From assembly GCA_033182465.1 (NCBI GenBank), contig CP137323.1:2294001-2358000 (forward strand): DNA of 64,000 nucleotides. Reading direction: 5' to 3'. The DNA is from Sanghuangporus weigelae (lineage: Eukaryota > Basidiomycota > Agaricomycetes > Hymenochaetales > Hymenochaetaceae). Below are positions 22,489 through 35,149 of this stretch, piece by piece (the first letter of the stretch is position 1; every line of letters begins with the position of its first letter). The notes below the pieces were generated by a model, which saw nothing but the letters and a program-made list of their open reading frames with translations, did no database searches and was not told the DNA's origin. Made by a program: the position numbers and the translations under genes.

Positions 22489-25400
22489 TCATCCCATAGC
22501 AGAAGCGCCTTCATCGAGCAAAGGAAAACCCTTCCACCATTCTTCACCCAACGGAGAGTTTGCGAGATCCAGTTTCGTAGAAAATCCCTGACCCATTATA
22601 ACAGTGTTCCGAGTCTGATGAAGTGTCAAACGCATATCTTCGGGAATCCACGCCAATAGTTCGCCTCCTGGTCCAAGAACCCATCCATCCTCCGATAAGG
22701 TCCAATTCGAGATGATGCCCTCTTTGTCCATGCGCGAGCTTTGATTACGAATGGAAATATTCGGGTGCTTGACAACATACGCGGATGGCTTGAGCTCGAA
22801 GTCGTTCACCTCCCATACGTGAATTGTTCCATCCTGGGAGCCTGATGCGAGACGTTCTCCATCCAATGAAAATGCAACTGAGAGAATCCAGCCCGTATGC
22901 CCCTTGAGCGGACCCAGGACAAGCTGGCCACTATCAACATCCCAGACACAGATCGTCTTGTCGTGAGAACCAGAGGCAATATACCTCCCGTCTGGTGAGA
23001 ACGAGACGGAATTGACCCAGTCTGCGTGGCCCTCGAACGGATCCGAGAGAAGCTCGCCGCTGTTGGTATTCCAGACACGGACTGTTTGATCCCCAGAGCC
23101 CGATGCGATGCATTGCCCGTCCGGCGAGTACGTGACTGACCAGATCCGCTCAGCGTGTCCCTCGAAGGGATCAGCTACGAGTTCACCGCTGCCAATATTC
23201 CATACACGGATTGTCCTATCGCTCGAGCCGGAGGCAATGACTCTCCCATCCGGCGAGAATGAGACCGAACGGACTTCGCCTGTATGCCCCGTAAACGTGT
23301 TCCCGACTAGCTTGCCACTGCTGGAATCCCAGACACAGATTGTCCTGTCCTCAGAGCCCGAGGCAAGGAGCCTCCCGTTGGGTGAGAATACGACACACCG
23401 GACACTGGCAGTGTGTTCCTTGAAAGGTTCCAAGATGCGCTCGCCACTGCCAGCATCCCAGACGCAGACAGTCTTGTCGTCAGAACCGGACGCGATGCGC
23501 TTCCCATCCGGAGAAAAGGCAACTGAGCATACCGCGTCTGTGTGGCCCTTAAAAGAACCTGAGACGAGCTCACCACTCTCAGCATCCCAGATACGAATTG
23601 CACGGTCGTCAGAGCCAGATGCAATGCACTTTCCATCCGGCGAGAATGCGACCGAGTTGACTGGACCTGAGCGCTCCTGGGACTCATCCGAGCCGAATTT
23701 CCCACTCTCAGCATCCCAGATCCGTATTGTGCCATCACCGGAGGCTGAGGCAATGCGCTTGCCATCGGGAGAAAATGCGACTGACCGGACCGAGTATGCA
23801 TGTCCCTTGAATGGGCCAGTGACCAGCTCGCCGCTATCAGTGTCCCAGACACAAATGGTATTGTCGTAGGAACCCGATACAATGCGCTTTCCATTCGGCG
23901 AGAACATAACCGAGTCAACAGTATCAGTATGGCCTTCAATCGGACGACCGAGCAATTTGCCGCTATACATATCCCACACGTGGATCGTCGACCCAGAGGA
24001 CAAGGCAATGCGTTGCCCATCGGGAGCGAATGCAACTGAATAGATCGGTCCACTGTACCTCTGAAACAGACCTGCAACGAGCTTCCCGCTCTCAGCATCC
24101 CACACGCGAATTGATTCATCGTCAGAACCCGAGGCGATGTACTTTCCGTCCGGGGAGAATACAACCGAGTTCACCCAGTCTGTGTGTCCTTCAAACGGAT
24201 CCGCAGCTGCCTTGCCGCTGTCTGCATCCCACACACGGATTGTCGTATCGGAAGAGCCCGACACAATGCACTTCCCATCCGGGGAGAACACGACTGACCC
24301 GACATAGCCCGTGTGTCCCTCCAACGGACCCAGAACAAGCTCACCGCTGTCGACATCCCACACGCGAATTGTACGATCGCTAGAGCCCGAGGCAACACGC
24401 TTTCCATCCGCAGAAAACGCGACCGAATTGACCCAGTCTGTGTGTCCCTTGAATGGGCCCGACACGACCTCGCCGCCGTCAGCATCCCAAACCAGTATTG
24501 TATGATCAACAGAGCCCGATGCGATGCGTTTCCCATCTGGCGAGAAAACTACTGATATGACCCAGTCAGTGTGTCTACTCAAGACCTTGATGCATTGAGC
24601 AGACGGTTTCTTCCCATATTGATGCACCTGGACAGTGGGATGCGAAGTTGAATAGTGATCTGCGACGTGCGATTCGCCCTTAGAGAGGGATAAAGCGGAT
24701 ATATAGATGTGAGGAGCACTTTGCGAGATCGGGAGTGCGAAAGTCGCAGATAGTCTATAAGCAGCCCACAAGAAGGAAGAGAGTTCGGCGTCGATTGGCT
24801 ACAAGGAGATTAGTAACAGAACAATCGACATAACGCAACACACTGACCGCTGTCTTCAAAGTAGAATTGAGCAGTGCCTGACCTGCGACGCGATTGTAGT
24901 GCTTCGTCAGACTGAGCACCTCGAACCAATACAGTAGACGAGAGTAAGCGAAAGTCTTTAACTTCTTCAAAAGATCTTTGGGATTCAATATCTCGCAGAA
25001 GTGGATAGACCAGAAACGACACGCATAGTCCAGATGCCGTGGAATCGTATTTTGGATACGGTCCTGTATGCTCGGAACTTCGTCGTTGCGTAGGAATGAC
25101 GATTCAATTCCACACATGTTGAAGCGTAGGCTCTTGCCCATGACATCGAAACATCGTTCTGCGATGTACGATTTCTGACCAGACTCGTCGATGTTCCATG
25201 CTTTTCCACTCGACCTCTCGGACGTTAGATAGTCGGCGAACGATGCATGATGCAGTCGAACGGGCTTCCCAGTCTCGTAAGAGAGAACGGACCGTAGACG
25301 ACCTAACACCGTATCCGCCGTATCTTCCTCGAGTCCAAGAAAGGCTTCAATATCCTCACCCGACATCGTCTCCTTCGCAAACAGAATAAGTCCGAGGATT

Positions 25401-27735
25401 CTTGCAAATTCCTCCTGAGCTTCTGTCTTGTGCCAGGGTATCCCCGACTGGTCGAGTACGGTGCCATACAAGCTGTCGATGCCGCCACCAACTGACTGAA
25501 TGTCTTCAAGGAGCGTCCGAAGTTCCCGACGAGGATTATTGGATTCGCCCACCATCTTGATCGCAGTGGATGCCCATATGAAAAGCCCATCTGCTGCCTT
25601 CGAGAGTACTTCACAGACCTCATTCCAATCCCAGCCCTTCGGAGGTCCCTTCTCAACTACCAATCTCATCTTTTCTCCAATATACTGGTCAACATCTTGC
25701 CGACTTCTCTGGGACGTGTGCTCAAGTTCAATGTGATGAATGAGTCCTTTAGACGACAAATGTTTCATGATATCGCTTTCCGGTCGACTAGTGACGAGAA
25801 TGCGGACCTTCGCCGAGAAACTCCCGAAGTCGGTTGTCAGAAGGCGCATAAGATCTTCCCGCTGCGTACTCGTCCCACACTCGTCCAGCGCATCGAGGAT
25901 GATGATAATAGAGCGTTCGATTTTGTCTTCTGCGGCCTGAATTGGTTCCAGCAGAAGCTTCTCAAACTGCGTTCTCAGCGGACTCCCGCTGATATTACTG
26001 TTCTTATTCACGGCATCGGCGACATGCGAGCGGATGGAAGGATGAAGTGCCGCGATTTTGTAGGCAAGTGCTCGGATAGTGGAAATGTACTCGTCCTTTC
26101 CGCGCTCGAAGAACAGGTAAGCGGCGGGACAGCCTCTTCTATCACAGACATCCGAGATCGTCACTGCGATCGTACTCTTCCCAGCACCAGCAATACCAGT
26201 CAGCCAGACGATGTTCTGGTCCGCGTCAGTGTCCGGGAATAGTCTTGACATGATTTGATCCACGTAGTCTTTGCGAGTCCCTTCAAGGCACCGAGACCGA
26301 GTGGACACCCGAGATATATCCATGTTGGATAACTCTAGTTGTGTCTGTAGCAATTGTAACATCTGCCGTGATTCTAAAGCGCAGTTGAGCTTGAAGTCTC
26401 GCAAGAAGACAGAAATGGTGCTTACCTATATTGTCCACACCTTTCGCAGTGTTCACATTGATAACCGAATCCAGCTTCTTTCTTAGCTCGGCAAAACGAC
26501 CTGAGTATTCCTCCATCTTCTTGCCTTCGGGCCAGTGACCTATGCGACCTATCGCAACGTTATCCTCTGCAGAGATATGATCCTGTGCAAAGTACATACC
26601 CACAAAACCGTGCGATGCATATTTCTCCACGGCACGACAGCATTTCGCTGTCTCGTCCAGCAATACCTTGATAGTGGACTTCAGCATTTCGGTTCTATCA
26701 TTCAAGCTATTTGCCTCAGCGGAGAAGTGAAACGCGTCCTTCATCTTGTCGACCATATCAACAAGCTTCGCGTCTGCCTCGAACTGATAAGAGACGAGCT
26801 GGGAATATGTGTCAGATCACACCATCTGGCGCGAGGTAAGTTGCTCAAGCGAACCTTATACAGGGCCGACACTGCTTTCCACGACAGGTTAAACAACGGA
26901 TGAATCTGTCAAGAGAACTCAGTCACTGAACGTTTCGGCTTGTACTATGCTTACCTCTGCAACCGTATCCACAATTTCGACAATTTGGTCCACGGCTTGG
27001 ATGATGGAGTCAATCACGCTATCCGCAGAAGCAGCTCTGTCCTCCCTCGCTCGTATATCTTCCACCTTACGGTCGGCCATATCGACCCAAAGCCCTGCCC
27101 ATGCCTGTGCGTCCGGGACATTAAGGCGGAGGTGGATCGTACCAGCAGACATTGTTTGTTCTCTGCGAAACAGCGAACGGACTGTCCGAACAAGATCACG
27201 TTTGACTAGCCAAAGACATTAGTGACTATCTAGACAAGCGAGTAGACACTTACGTTCATACGGAAGAGATTCCTGCAACAGCTTCGTGATGTCTTCGTTG
27301 ATCTCAACGTGACCAAGAAGATGATTCTGGGATCGCTTGAAGGAGCGCAACAAGGAGCGCAACAGGGACCGCTTGAAGGACTGCCTGAAGGAAATATTGA
27401 TGACGGAAGATGAGACTGACTGGGAGCTGCACGAACACTCAGCAAAAAAATCGTAAAACGAAACTGCACAAGTGTCGCTCACAATGGGATAATGACATTC
27501 GATGTCGGCTTTCCATCTTCCCCAATGGTCACTCGTTCCGGGACAGCCTTATTGATCTTGACCTCGGCGTATAGCTGGCGCTTCTTCAGGTCATTTCGGA
27601 CGTTGCCGACGCTGACGACTAGAAGAATGTCAGACAGAACGGATAAGCGAAGCGATGACGATGCTGACCTTCCAGCGAGTAGTCGCCTGGCTGAGAGTGA
27701 GCTAGCTTTGGCTGAGACGGCCCCGGCTGGGACAT
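22489..27735 (-). CDS. NLR gene C: C2-like / helical / NACHT / 14xWD40 receptor
   Basis: Exons: 27735-27669, 27618-27483, 27426-27254, 27205-26955, 26905-26855, 26798-26600, 26548-26426, 26373-24848, 24798-22489, about 1,611 residues with no interruption. The C2-like exon is the SVGNVRNDLKKRQLYAEVKI form shared with D. Exon 3 is the longest of the five, with an expanded basic repeat (RSLLRSLLRSFKRS). NACHT: GIAGAGKST, IIIILDALDECG, of the A/E type (SIRSHVADAVNKN). Fourteen WD40 blades with blade 5 of the A/E form (QRYSGPIYSVAFAPDG). The C-terminal tail is A-like (ELKPSAYVVKH). So the 5' part is D-like and the 3' part A-like. Role inferred as for gene A. Confidence 0.93.
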
Positions 27736-27777
27736 GTCGACTGATGAACAACTGGGAACATGGCTCGTCCAGTGCAG

Positions 27778-27810
27778 ATATATACAACGAAACACGAGTT
27801 ATCCTCGAGT
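27778..27810 (-). promoter_or_regulatory. TATA box and palindrome of gene C
   Basis: On the minus strand ACTCGAGGATAACTCGTGT (27,810-27,792) precedes a TATATAT-type box (about 27,784-27,778). It differs by one base from the gene A palindrome and lies at the same distance from the box. Confidence 0.55.
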
Positions 27811-27849
27811 ACGACTACTTTCCAAACGGGTCGAGCGAAAGTCCTGTGT

Positions 27850-29800
27850 CAAAGCGCTTCTGTTGAGTGCGAGTCATGTTTAAGAATACAGCTCAATCAA
27901 TAACAAATTGTGGCTAAGGCGTGGGAAATAGATTTGGATATCGAGCAGCTGCCAACTTCTCTATGTGTCCTCAACATCAAACGACGGTGAAATTTGCCTG
28001 CCACCTCTCGGCCGGACCATCCACGAGCTCTCGACAACAGTAAAGTTCTTTCCTACCTTATCTGCTGAAGGACTCGGACTTGTCATAGGATCCTGTGGAG
28101 CCGCTCAGCCCATGAGGGCCATGACCCGTCCAGGCCCAGGCGTCAATCAAGGGAGCATCCATCCTCATGGCATATTACAGCTACTTGCAAAACAGAATGG
28201 CGCCCCGTTGGCTCGGATTCAGACCGCACAGAGCGCTTATGCACAGTTCTACTCTGTCACATGTGCTCGTGTTGGTTTGCATCTGCGCTCTGGCCGACTA
28301 AGGAACCTCAGAAGTGTAATCAAGGTGATGGAAATAGTTATTCTTTTCCAGCCTTGCATTCGCCGATTTCAAATGGTGTGATCGTCTATTGCCCTTATAT
28401 GTCCATAACCTTGACCCATGCAAGCAGTTTATCCGTACGGCCAGCCTTGTCCACTGATTTCGAACATGCTCTCTCCTGCTAGCTGACTTCGATTCCTCCC
28501 CAAGAGCTCTTCGATGAATCAAGAACCATCCGCACATGTTACTCTATACCTCCTTGCCTTTACCTCGTACTCTCTGTGCACCTCCAGCCTGATGCCTCAT
28601 GGTACAATCTTGGGGAGTCTTGCTATTTATTATTGATTGATCAAAATTAGTTCGCCTCGCCTTTGAGTCACAATTCTCGTATGGCTTCGACTTTTAGCAA
28701 TGTAATTGGGAGTAGCATAACCATCAACTACTGTAAGAATGTGGGGCCAGGTCACTTGTTCGTCATACCAATTGTATGTTTTCTTGTAAACGATTCGGAA
28801 GAAAATCTCAATTTGCTTCAGATATCAATAGAACCTGTGTAGTCGCGTCTAGCTTATACCTACTGCAACTTCTAGGATCTCGCAATCATGACTGACCATG
28901 CATGTCTCTCTGCATTCTAGGCGTTAATCAAAGAAGCATCGGCGCATAGACCTGTCCTCACGACGCTTCGAGATGCACTTCAGCAAAGTTTCCCTCGCAT
29001 ATACAGCGTGTCCCCCTTTTACACTTGCTTTCCGTGAATGTGTAGGGGCTCCCTAGAACAATATATGCTGAAGCTAACCTGCAATTGGCTTGACAAAGCA
29101 AGAAATACGTCTCAATGGCACCTATTTTGCATCCGTTGGCCTCTATTGCTTCTGGCAAATGGGAAACACCACAGTCTTTCTAGGGCCTCGGTCTGTGTTC
29201 ATGTGGCCAAGTGGATGACAACATGATCTTGTTCCCTTCAAGTCGGCATCATCGCTCTGAAATCATCAGGCAAGCACAAGCACCGGAAGGCGTGCTCTGA
29301 AATATTACAGTCACTCAGAGCCGAGACTTTCCCAGATTGTCTCCTTCAAATCCATCTCTGATGAAATCTCTGTCAGTATCAACTAAGGGGTCTGTCTTTC
29401 TTGCTGATCATTCCTGGATACATCCAGACCTTCGATAGCCCTTCAGCTCGTCACTGTATTTTACTCCATGATTCTTTGCCTTCACTTGGTGATAGCTGTC
29501 TCCCCTCAGCTAGATGGTTAGCCTCTTCTATGTCATGAATTGCTGTCACATTTTGTCTCAACAAAACTCTGGATCAACTCTGCAGTCGTCGAGTCTGTAG
29601 TTTAATCATTTCCGTCTCACCCTTCAGAAACATAACAAGTGCCCTTTGTTCTCCATCCTGCGACCTGTAGAAATTCTCTAGAATACGTTTTCGTCCGGTC
29701 TACTCTCGAAGCTGGTATAGGATATAAATTCATAAAAAATTGTGCTTTTATGATACAAGTCGATTCGAGTAAAATAAGTAGTAAGAATAAACGGAAGACC
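27850..29800. other. Spacer between genes C and D
   Basis: No gene is seen. Much of it (about 28,380-29,640) matches 35,880-37,100 above gene D, including 'cctgatgcctcatggtacaatcttgggg' near 28,588 and 36,072, but it is unlike most of the A/B-type spacer. The last 150 bp are the gene D 3' flank. Confidence 0.65.
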
Positions 29801-32800
29801 TCATCTCGTAGCCGAAGCGCCTTCACCGGACAAAGGAAAACCCTTCCACCAATCTTCACCCAACGGAGAGTTTGCGAGATCCAGTCTTGTTGAAAATCCC
29901 TGGCCAATTGCAGCTGTGTTCCGAGGTCGCCAAAGTGTCCTACGCATGTCCTCCGGAATCCATGTTAATAGCTCGCCTTTCGGGCCCAGAATCCACCCGT
30001 CCTCTGACAAGGTCCATTTCGAGAAAATGTCCTCGCAGAAAATTCGGTCAAGAGAGCCGACGTCTCTGCGTTTGCCACTGGATATGAATGCCTCCCTGTT
30101 CATCTCCCATATGCGAATCATTCCATCCTTAGAGCCAGATGCAAGATAATTCCCGCTCGGAGAAAATTCAACTGAGGAAACCCAGAGCGAGTGTCCTTCC
30201 AATGGACCCAGGACAAGCTGGCCACTATCAACATCCCAGACGCAGATTGACCTATCGTCAGAACCAGAGGCGATATACCCCCCGTCTGGCGAGAACGTGA
30301 CAGAATTGACATCGCTTGTATGTCCCTCGAATGATCTCCAGATGAGTGTACCACTCGCAGAATCCCAAGCGCATACTGTCTTGTCCGCAGAACCCGACGC
30401 GATACACTTCCCATCTGGGGAATACACGACTGACCAGATCAGCCCAGTGTGTCCCACGAATGGACCAGAGAAAAGTTCGCCACTGCCAACATCCCATACA
30501 CGGATTGTCTGATCAAAAGAGCCGGAGGCGATACATCTTCCATCCGGCGAGAATGAGACGGAGTTGACTACGCCTGTATGTCCCATAAACGGACTCGCAG
30601 CTAGCTTGCCACTATCGGAATCCCAGACTCGGATTGTCTTGTCGCCAGAGCCCGAGGCAACGAGCTTCCCGTTGGGCGAGAATACGACAGACCGGACACA
30701 GTCTGTGTGTCCTTTGAAGGGTTCCAAGATGAGCTCGCCATTGCCAGCATCCCAGACGCAGACGGTCTTGTCACCAGAACCCGAAACAATGCGCTTCCCA
30801 TCCGGAGAGAAGGCAACTGATTGTACCCAGTCCGTGTGGCCCATAAAAGGGCCTGAGACGAGTTCACCACTCTCGGCATCCCAGACGCGAATTGTACGGT
30901 CACCAGAGCCCGACGCAATGCACTTGCCGTTCGGCGAGAATGCAACTGAGTAGACTGGATCTGAGCGCTCCTGGGACTCATCCGAGTCGAATTTCCCACT
31001 CTCAGCATCCCAGATCCGTATTGTGCAATCATAAGAGCCTGACGCAATGCGCTTGCCATCCGGAGAAAATGCGACTGACTGGACACAGGACGTGTGTCCC
31101 TTGAATGGGCCAGCGACGAGCTCGCCGTTGTCCGCGTCCCACACACAGATGGTCTTGTCGTTAGAGCCCGATGCAATGCGCTTTCCGTCCGGAGAGAACA
31201 TGACCGAACGAACGCTTCTATTATGGTCTTTGATTGGGCGACCGAACAATTTGCCGCTATACATATCCCATACGCTGATCGTTTCGTCCGAAAGGCCTGA
31301 AACTATGCGCGCCCCATCTTGCGAGAAGTCGACTGAAAAGACCCTTCCAGGTTGCTCCTCGAACGGGCCTGCGACGACCTTGCCAGACTCAGCATCCCAG
31401 ACACGAATTGATTTATCGTAAGAACCCGAGACTATGCACTTTCCGTCCGGGGAGAACACAACTGAGGACACTGAGCCTGTGTGCCCTTCAAACGGATCCG
31501 AAGCTGCCTTGCCGCTGTCTGCATCCCACAAACGAATTGTCTTATCGGAAGAGCCAGACGCAATGCGCTTCCCATCCGGAGAGAATACGACTGACCGGAC
31601 CGAATCTGTGTGTCCCTCCAACGGACTCAAGACAAGCTCGCCGCTGTCGACATCCCAAACACGAATAGTATGATCGTTAGAGCCCGAGGCAACACGCTTC
31701 CCATCTGCAGAGAATGCGACTGAATTGATACCGGCGCTGTGTCCCTCGAATGGGCCCGACACGACCTCGCCGCTGTCAGCATCCCAAACTCGGATCGTAT
31801 GATCAGCAGAGCCAGAGGCGATGTGTTTCCCATCTGGCGAGAAAACTACTGACATGACCGTGTAAGTGTGTCCGCTCAAGAACTTGATGCATTGAGCCGG
31901 TGGCTTCTTCCCATATTGATGCATCTCGACAGTGGGATGTGAATTTGAATAGTGATCTGCGACACGCGATTCGCCCTTAGAGAAGGATAACGCGGATAAG
32001 TAGATATGAGGAGCACTTTGCGATATCGGGAGTGCGAAAGTCGCAGATAGTCTATAAGCAGCCCACAAGAAGGAAGTGAGTTCGGCGTCGATTGGCTACA
32101 AGGAGATAAGTAACAGAAACACCGGCATAATACGACACACTGACCGCTGTTTTTGAAGTAGAATTGAGCAGTGCTTGACCTGCAACGCAATTGTAGTGCT
32201 TTGTCAGACTGAGAACCTCGAACCAATACAGAAGATGGACATTCGCGAAGGTATTCAGTTTCTTCAAAAGATCTTTCGAATTCGGTATCTCGCAGAAGTG
32301 GATAGACCAGAAACGACACGCATAGTCCAGATGCCGTAGAATCGTATTTTGGATACGGTCCTGTATGCCCGGAACTTCGTCGTTGTGTAGGAATGACGAT
32401 TCAATTCCACAGATGTTGAAGCGTAGGCTCTTGCCCATGACATCGAAACAACGTTCTGCGATGTACGACTTCTGACCGGACCCTATGTTCCATGGCTTCC
32501 CACTGGACCCATCGTACGTCAGATAGTCGGCGAACGATGCATGATGCAGTCCAACGGGCTTCCCAATCTCGTAAGAGACGACGGAGCGCAGCTGGCCTAG
32601 AATTGAGTCCACAACGTCTTCATCAAGACCTAGAAAGGCCTCAATATCTCCAGCCGACAGTGCTTCCTTCGCAAAAAGAATAAAGCCTAAGATTTTTTTG
32701 AAGTCGTCTCCGGCATTTCTCCAATCCCAGTATGTCCAAGCTTGCTCGAGCACAGTAGCGTATAAATCATCAATGTCGCCACCAACTGATTGAACCTTGT

Positions 32801-35020
32801 CGAGGAGGGTTCGAAGCCTAAGTCGAGGATTTCCTGAGACGCTCACTAATTTGACAGCTGTAGCAGCCCAAATAAAAAGCCCTCCTGCCGCTTCAGAGAG
32901 AACCCGGATAATATCATCCCATGTCCAACCCTGTGGAGGTCCTTTTGGAACTGCTTCCACCATCCTCTTTCTAAGGAATAGATAGACCTCGTGACGACTT
33001 CCATCAGATGCATGCTCCAGTTCAATGTGGACAATATGGCTCGCTGGCTGAGCTAGACGTTGTGCGATGTCGTCCTCCGGACGACTCGTGATAAGAATGC
33101 GGACCTTCAGCTGTGGCAAAAGCTTCGCAAAATCGGCCGTCAGTAAGTACAGGAGGTCCTCTCGTTGTTCCTCTGTACCGCACTCATCCAAGGCGTCGAG
33201 AATGATGATGATAGGTCGTCCCAAGTCGTCCGTTACAGCCTGGAGCGGCCCTAGCAACAGCTTCTCAAACTGCGTTGTCAATGGGCTTCCGCTGATATTA
33301 TTGTTCTCGCTAACAGCTTTGGCAATATGTGGATGGACGGAAGGATGAAGCGACGCGATTTTATAAGCAAGTGCTCGGATAGTGGAAATGTACTCGTCCT
33401 TTCCGCGCTCGAAGAACAGGTAAGCAGCAGGACAGCCTCTTTGATCACAGGCATCCGAGATCGTCACCGCAATGGTACTCTTCCCAGCGCCAGCAATACC
33501 AGTGAGCCAGACGACGTTCTGGTCCGTGTCAGTGTCCGGGAACAGTCTTGACATGATTCGATCCACGTAGTCTTTGCGAGTCCCTTCAAGACATCGAGTG
33601 CGGGTGTACACCCTCAATATATCCATGTTGGTAAGTTCTAACTGTGTCTGCAGCAATTGCAGCATCTGCCGTGATTCTTGTCTTCCATTGAGCAGGAGGA
33701 CTGGCAAGAAGGAATTGGCGCTTACCTATACTGTCCACACCTTTACCGATATTCAAGCCAATAACCGAATCCAGCCTCCTTCTTAGCTCGGTAAAACGAT
33801 TTGCGAACTCCTCCATCTTCTTGCCCTCGGGCCAACGAATTGTTCGACCTTATAAAGCATATTGAATTCTGTGGCAGCACAATTCGGTTCAAGATACTTA
33901 CCGGCAAAGCTGTACGATGCGTATTCCCGCACAGCCCGCGAGCATTTCGCTGCCTCCTCCAGTAGTTCTTTTACGGCGGGCTTCAGCTTTTCGGTTCTGT
34001 CATTCAAGCTATTGGCCTCAGCGGAGAAGTGAAATGCGTCCTTCATCTTGTTGACCATATCAACAAGCTTCGCGTCTGCCTCGAACTGGTAAGAGACAAG
34101 CTGTGTGTATGTGTCAGATTATACCATCTGGCGCGATGCAAGCTGCCCAAACGCACCTTATACAGAGCTGACACTGCTTTCCAGGACAGGTTAAACAACG
34201 GATGGATCTGTCGAGAGAACTCAGTTACTGAACGTTTCGACTTGCCCTATGCTTACCTCTGCAACCGTATCCACGATCTCCACTATTTGGTCCATGGCCT
34301 GGATCACGCGGTCAATCACACTATCTGCAGAAGCAGCTCTGTCCGCCCTCGCTCGTATATCTTCCACCTTACGGTCGGCCATACCGACCCAAAGCCCTGC
34401 CCGTGCCTGTGCATCTGTGACATTAATACGGAGGCGGATTTCACCGGCGGACACTGTTTTCTCTCCACGAAACACTGAACGGACTGTCCGAACAAGATCG
34501 CGTTTGACTAGCCAACGACATTAGTGACTAACTAGATAATTGAGTAGAGACTTACGTTCATACGGAAGGGATTCCTGCAACAGCTTCGTGATGTCTTCTT
34601 TGATATCTACTTGACCAAGAAGACGATTCTGGGATCGATTGAAGGACCGCATCAGGGACTGCTTGAAGGATTGCTTGAAGGAAATATTGATGACGGAAGA
34701 CGAGTCTGACTGCGAGCTGTACGAACACTGAGCAATCGTAAAACAAAACTGCACAAGTGACACTCACAATGGGACAACGACATTCGATGTCGGCTTTCCA
34801 TCTTCGCCAATGTCCACTCGTTCTGGGGCAGCCTCATTGATCTTGACCTCGGCGTATAGCTGGCGTTTCTTCAGGTCATTTCGGACGTTGTCGACACTGA
34901 CGACTAGATGAATGTCAGACAGAATAGATGAGAGATATGATGGCGATGCTGACCTTCCAGCGAGTAGTCGCCGGGGTCATAGTGGGCTAGCTTTGGCTGA
35001 GACGGCCCAGGTTGGGACAT
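29801..35020 (-). CDS. NLR gene D: C2-like / helical / NACHT / 14xWD40 receptor
   Basis: Exons: 35020-34954, 34903-34768, 34716-34556, 34507-34257, 34207-34157, 34100-33902, 33848-33726, 33676-32145, 32095-29801, about 1,604 residues, open throughout. C2-like exon as in gene C. NACHT motifs GIAGAGKST and IIIILDALDECG are of the B type (SVHPHIAKAVSENNN). Fourteen WD40 blades: blade 5 reads SVDFSQDGARIVSGLSDETISVWD, as in B; blades 12-13 have the [17 protein letters not shown] form shared only with E. The tail ([36 protein letters not shown]) is almost identical to that of E. Two acceptor sites (exons 7 and 8) end in AAG instead of CAG. Role inferred as for gene A. Confidence 0.93.
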
Positions 35021-35059
35021 GGTGAGTGATGAACTTGGAACATAGCGACTCCGGCGCAG

Positions 35060-35092
35060 ATATATACAGCGAAACACGAGTTGACCTCGTGT
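35060..35092 (-). promoter_or_regulatory. TATA box and palindrome of gene D
   Basis: On the minus strand ACACGAGGTCAACTCGTGT (35,092-35,074) precedes a TATATAT-type box (about 35,067-35,060). The arms are intact and only the centre differs from gene A, as expected if the arms are the bound part. Confidence 0.58.
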
Positions 35093-35149
35093 ACGGCTAT
35101 CTTCCAAACGGCTCGAGCGAGCAATAGTCCTGTATTAAAGCTCTTCCAC

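Noticed and set aside
31047-31421. Plus-strand frame opposite gene D
   Set aside because: Same antisense shadow effect of the WD40 repeats, with no start context or splice logic.
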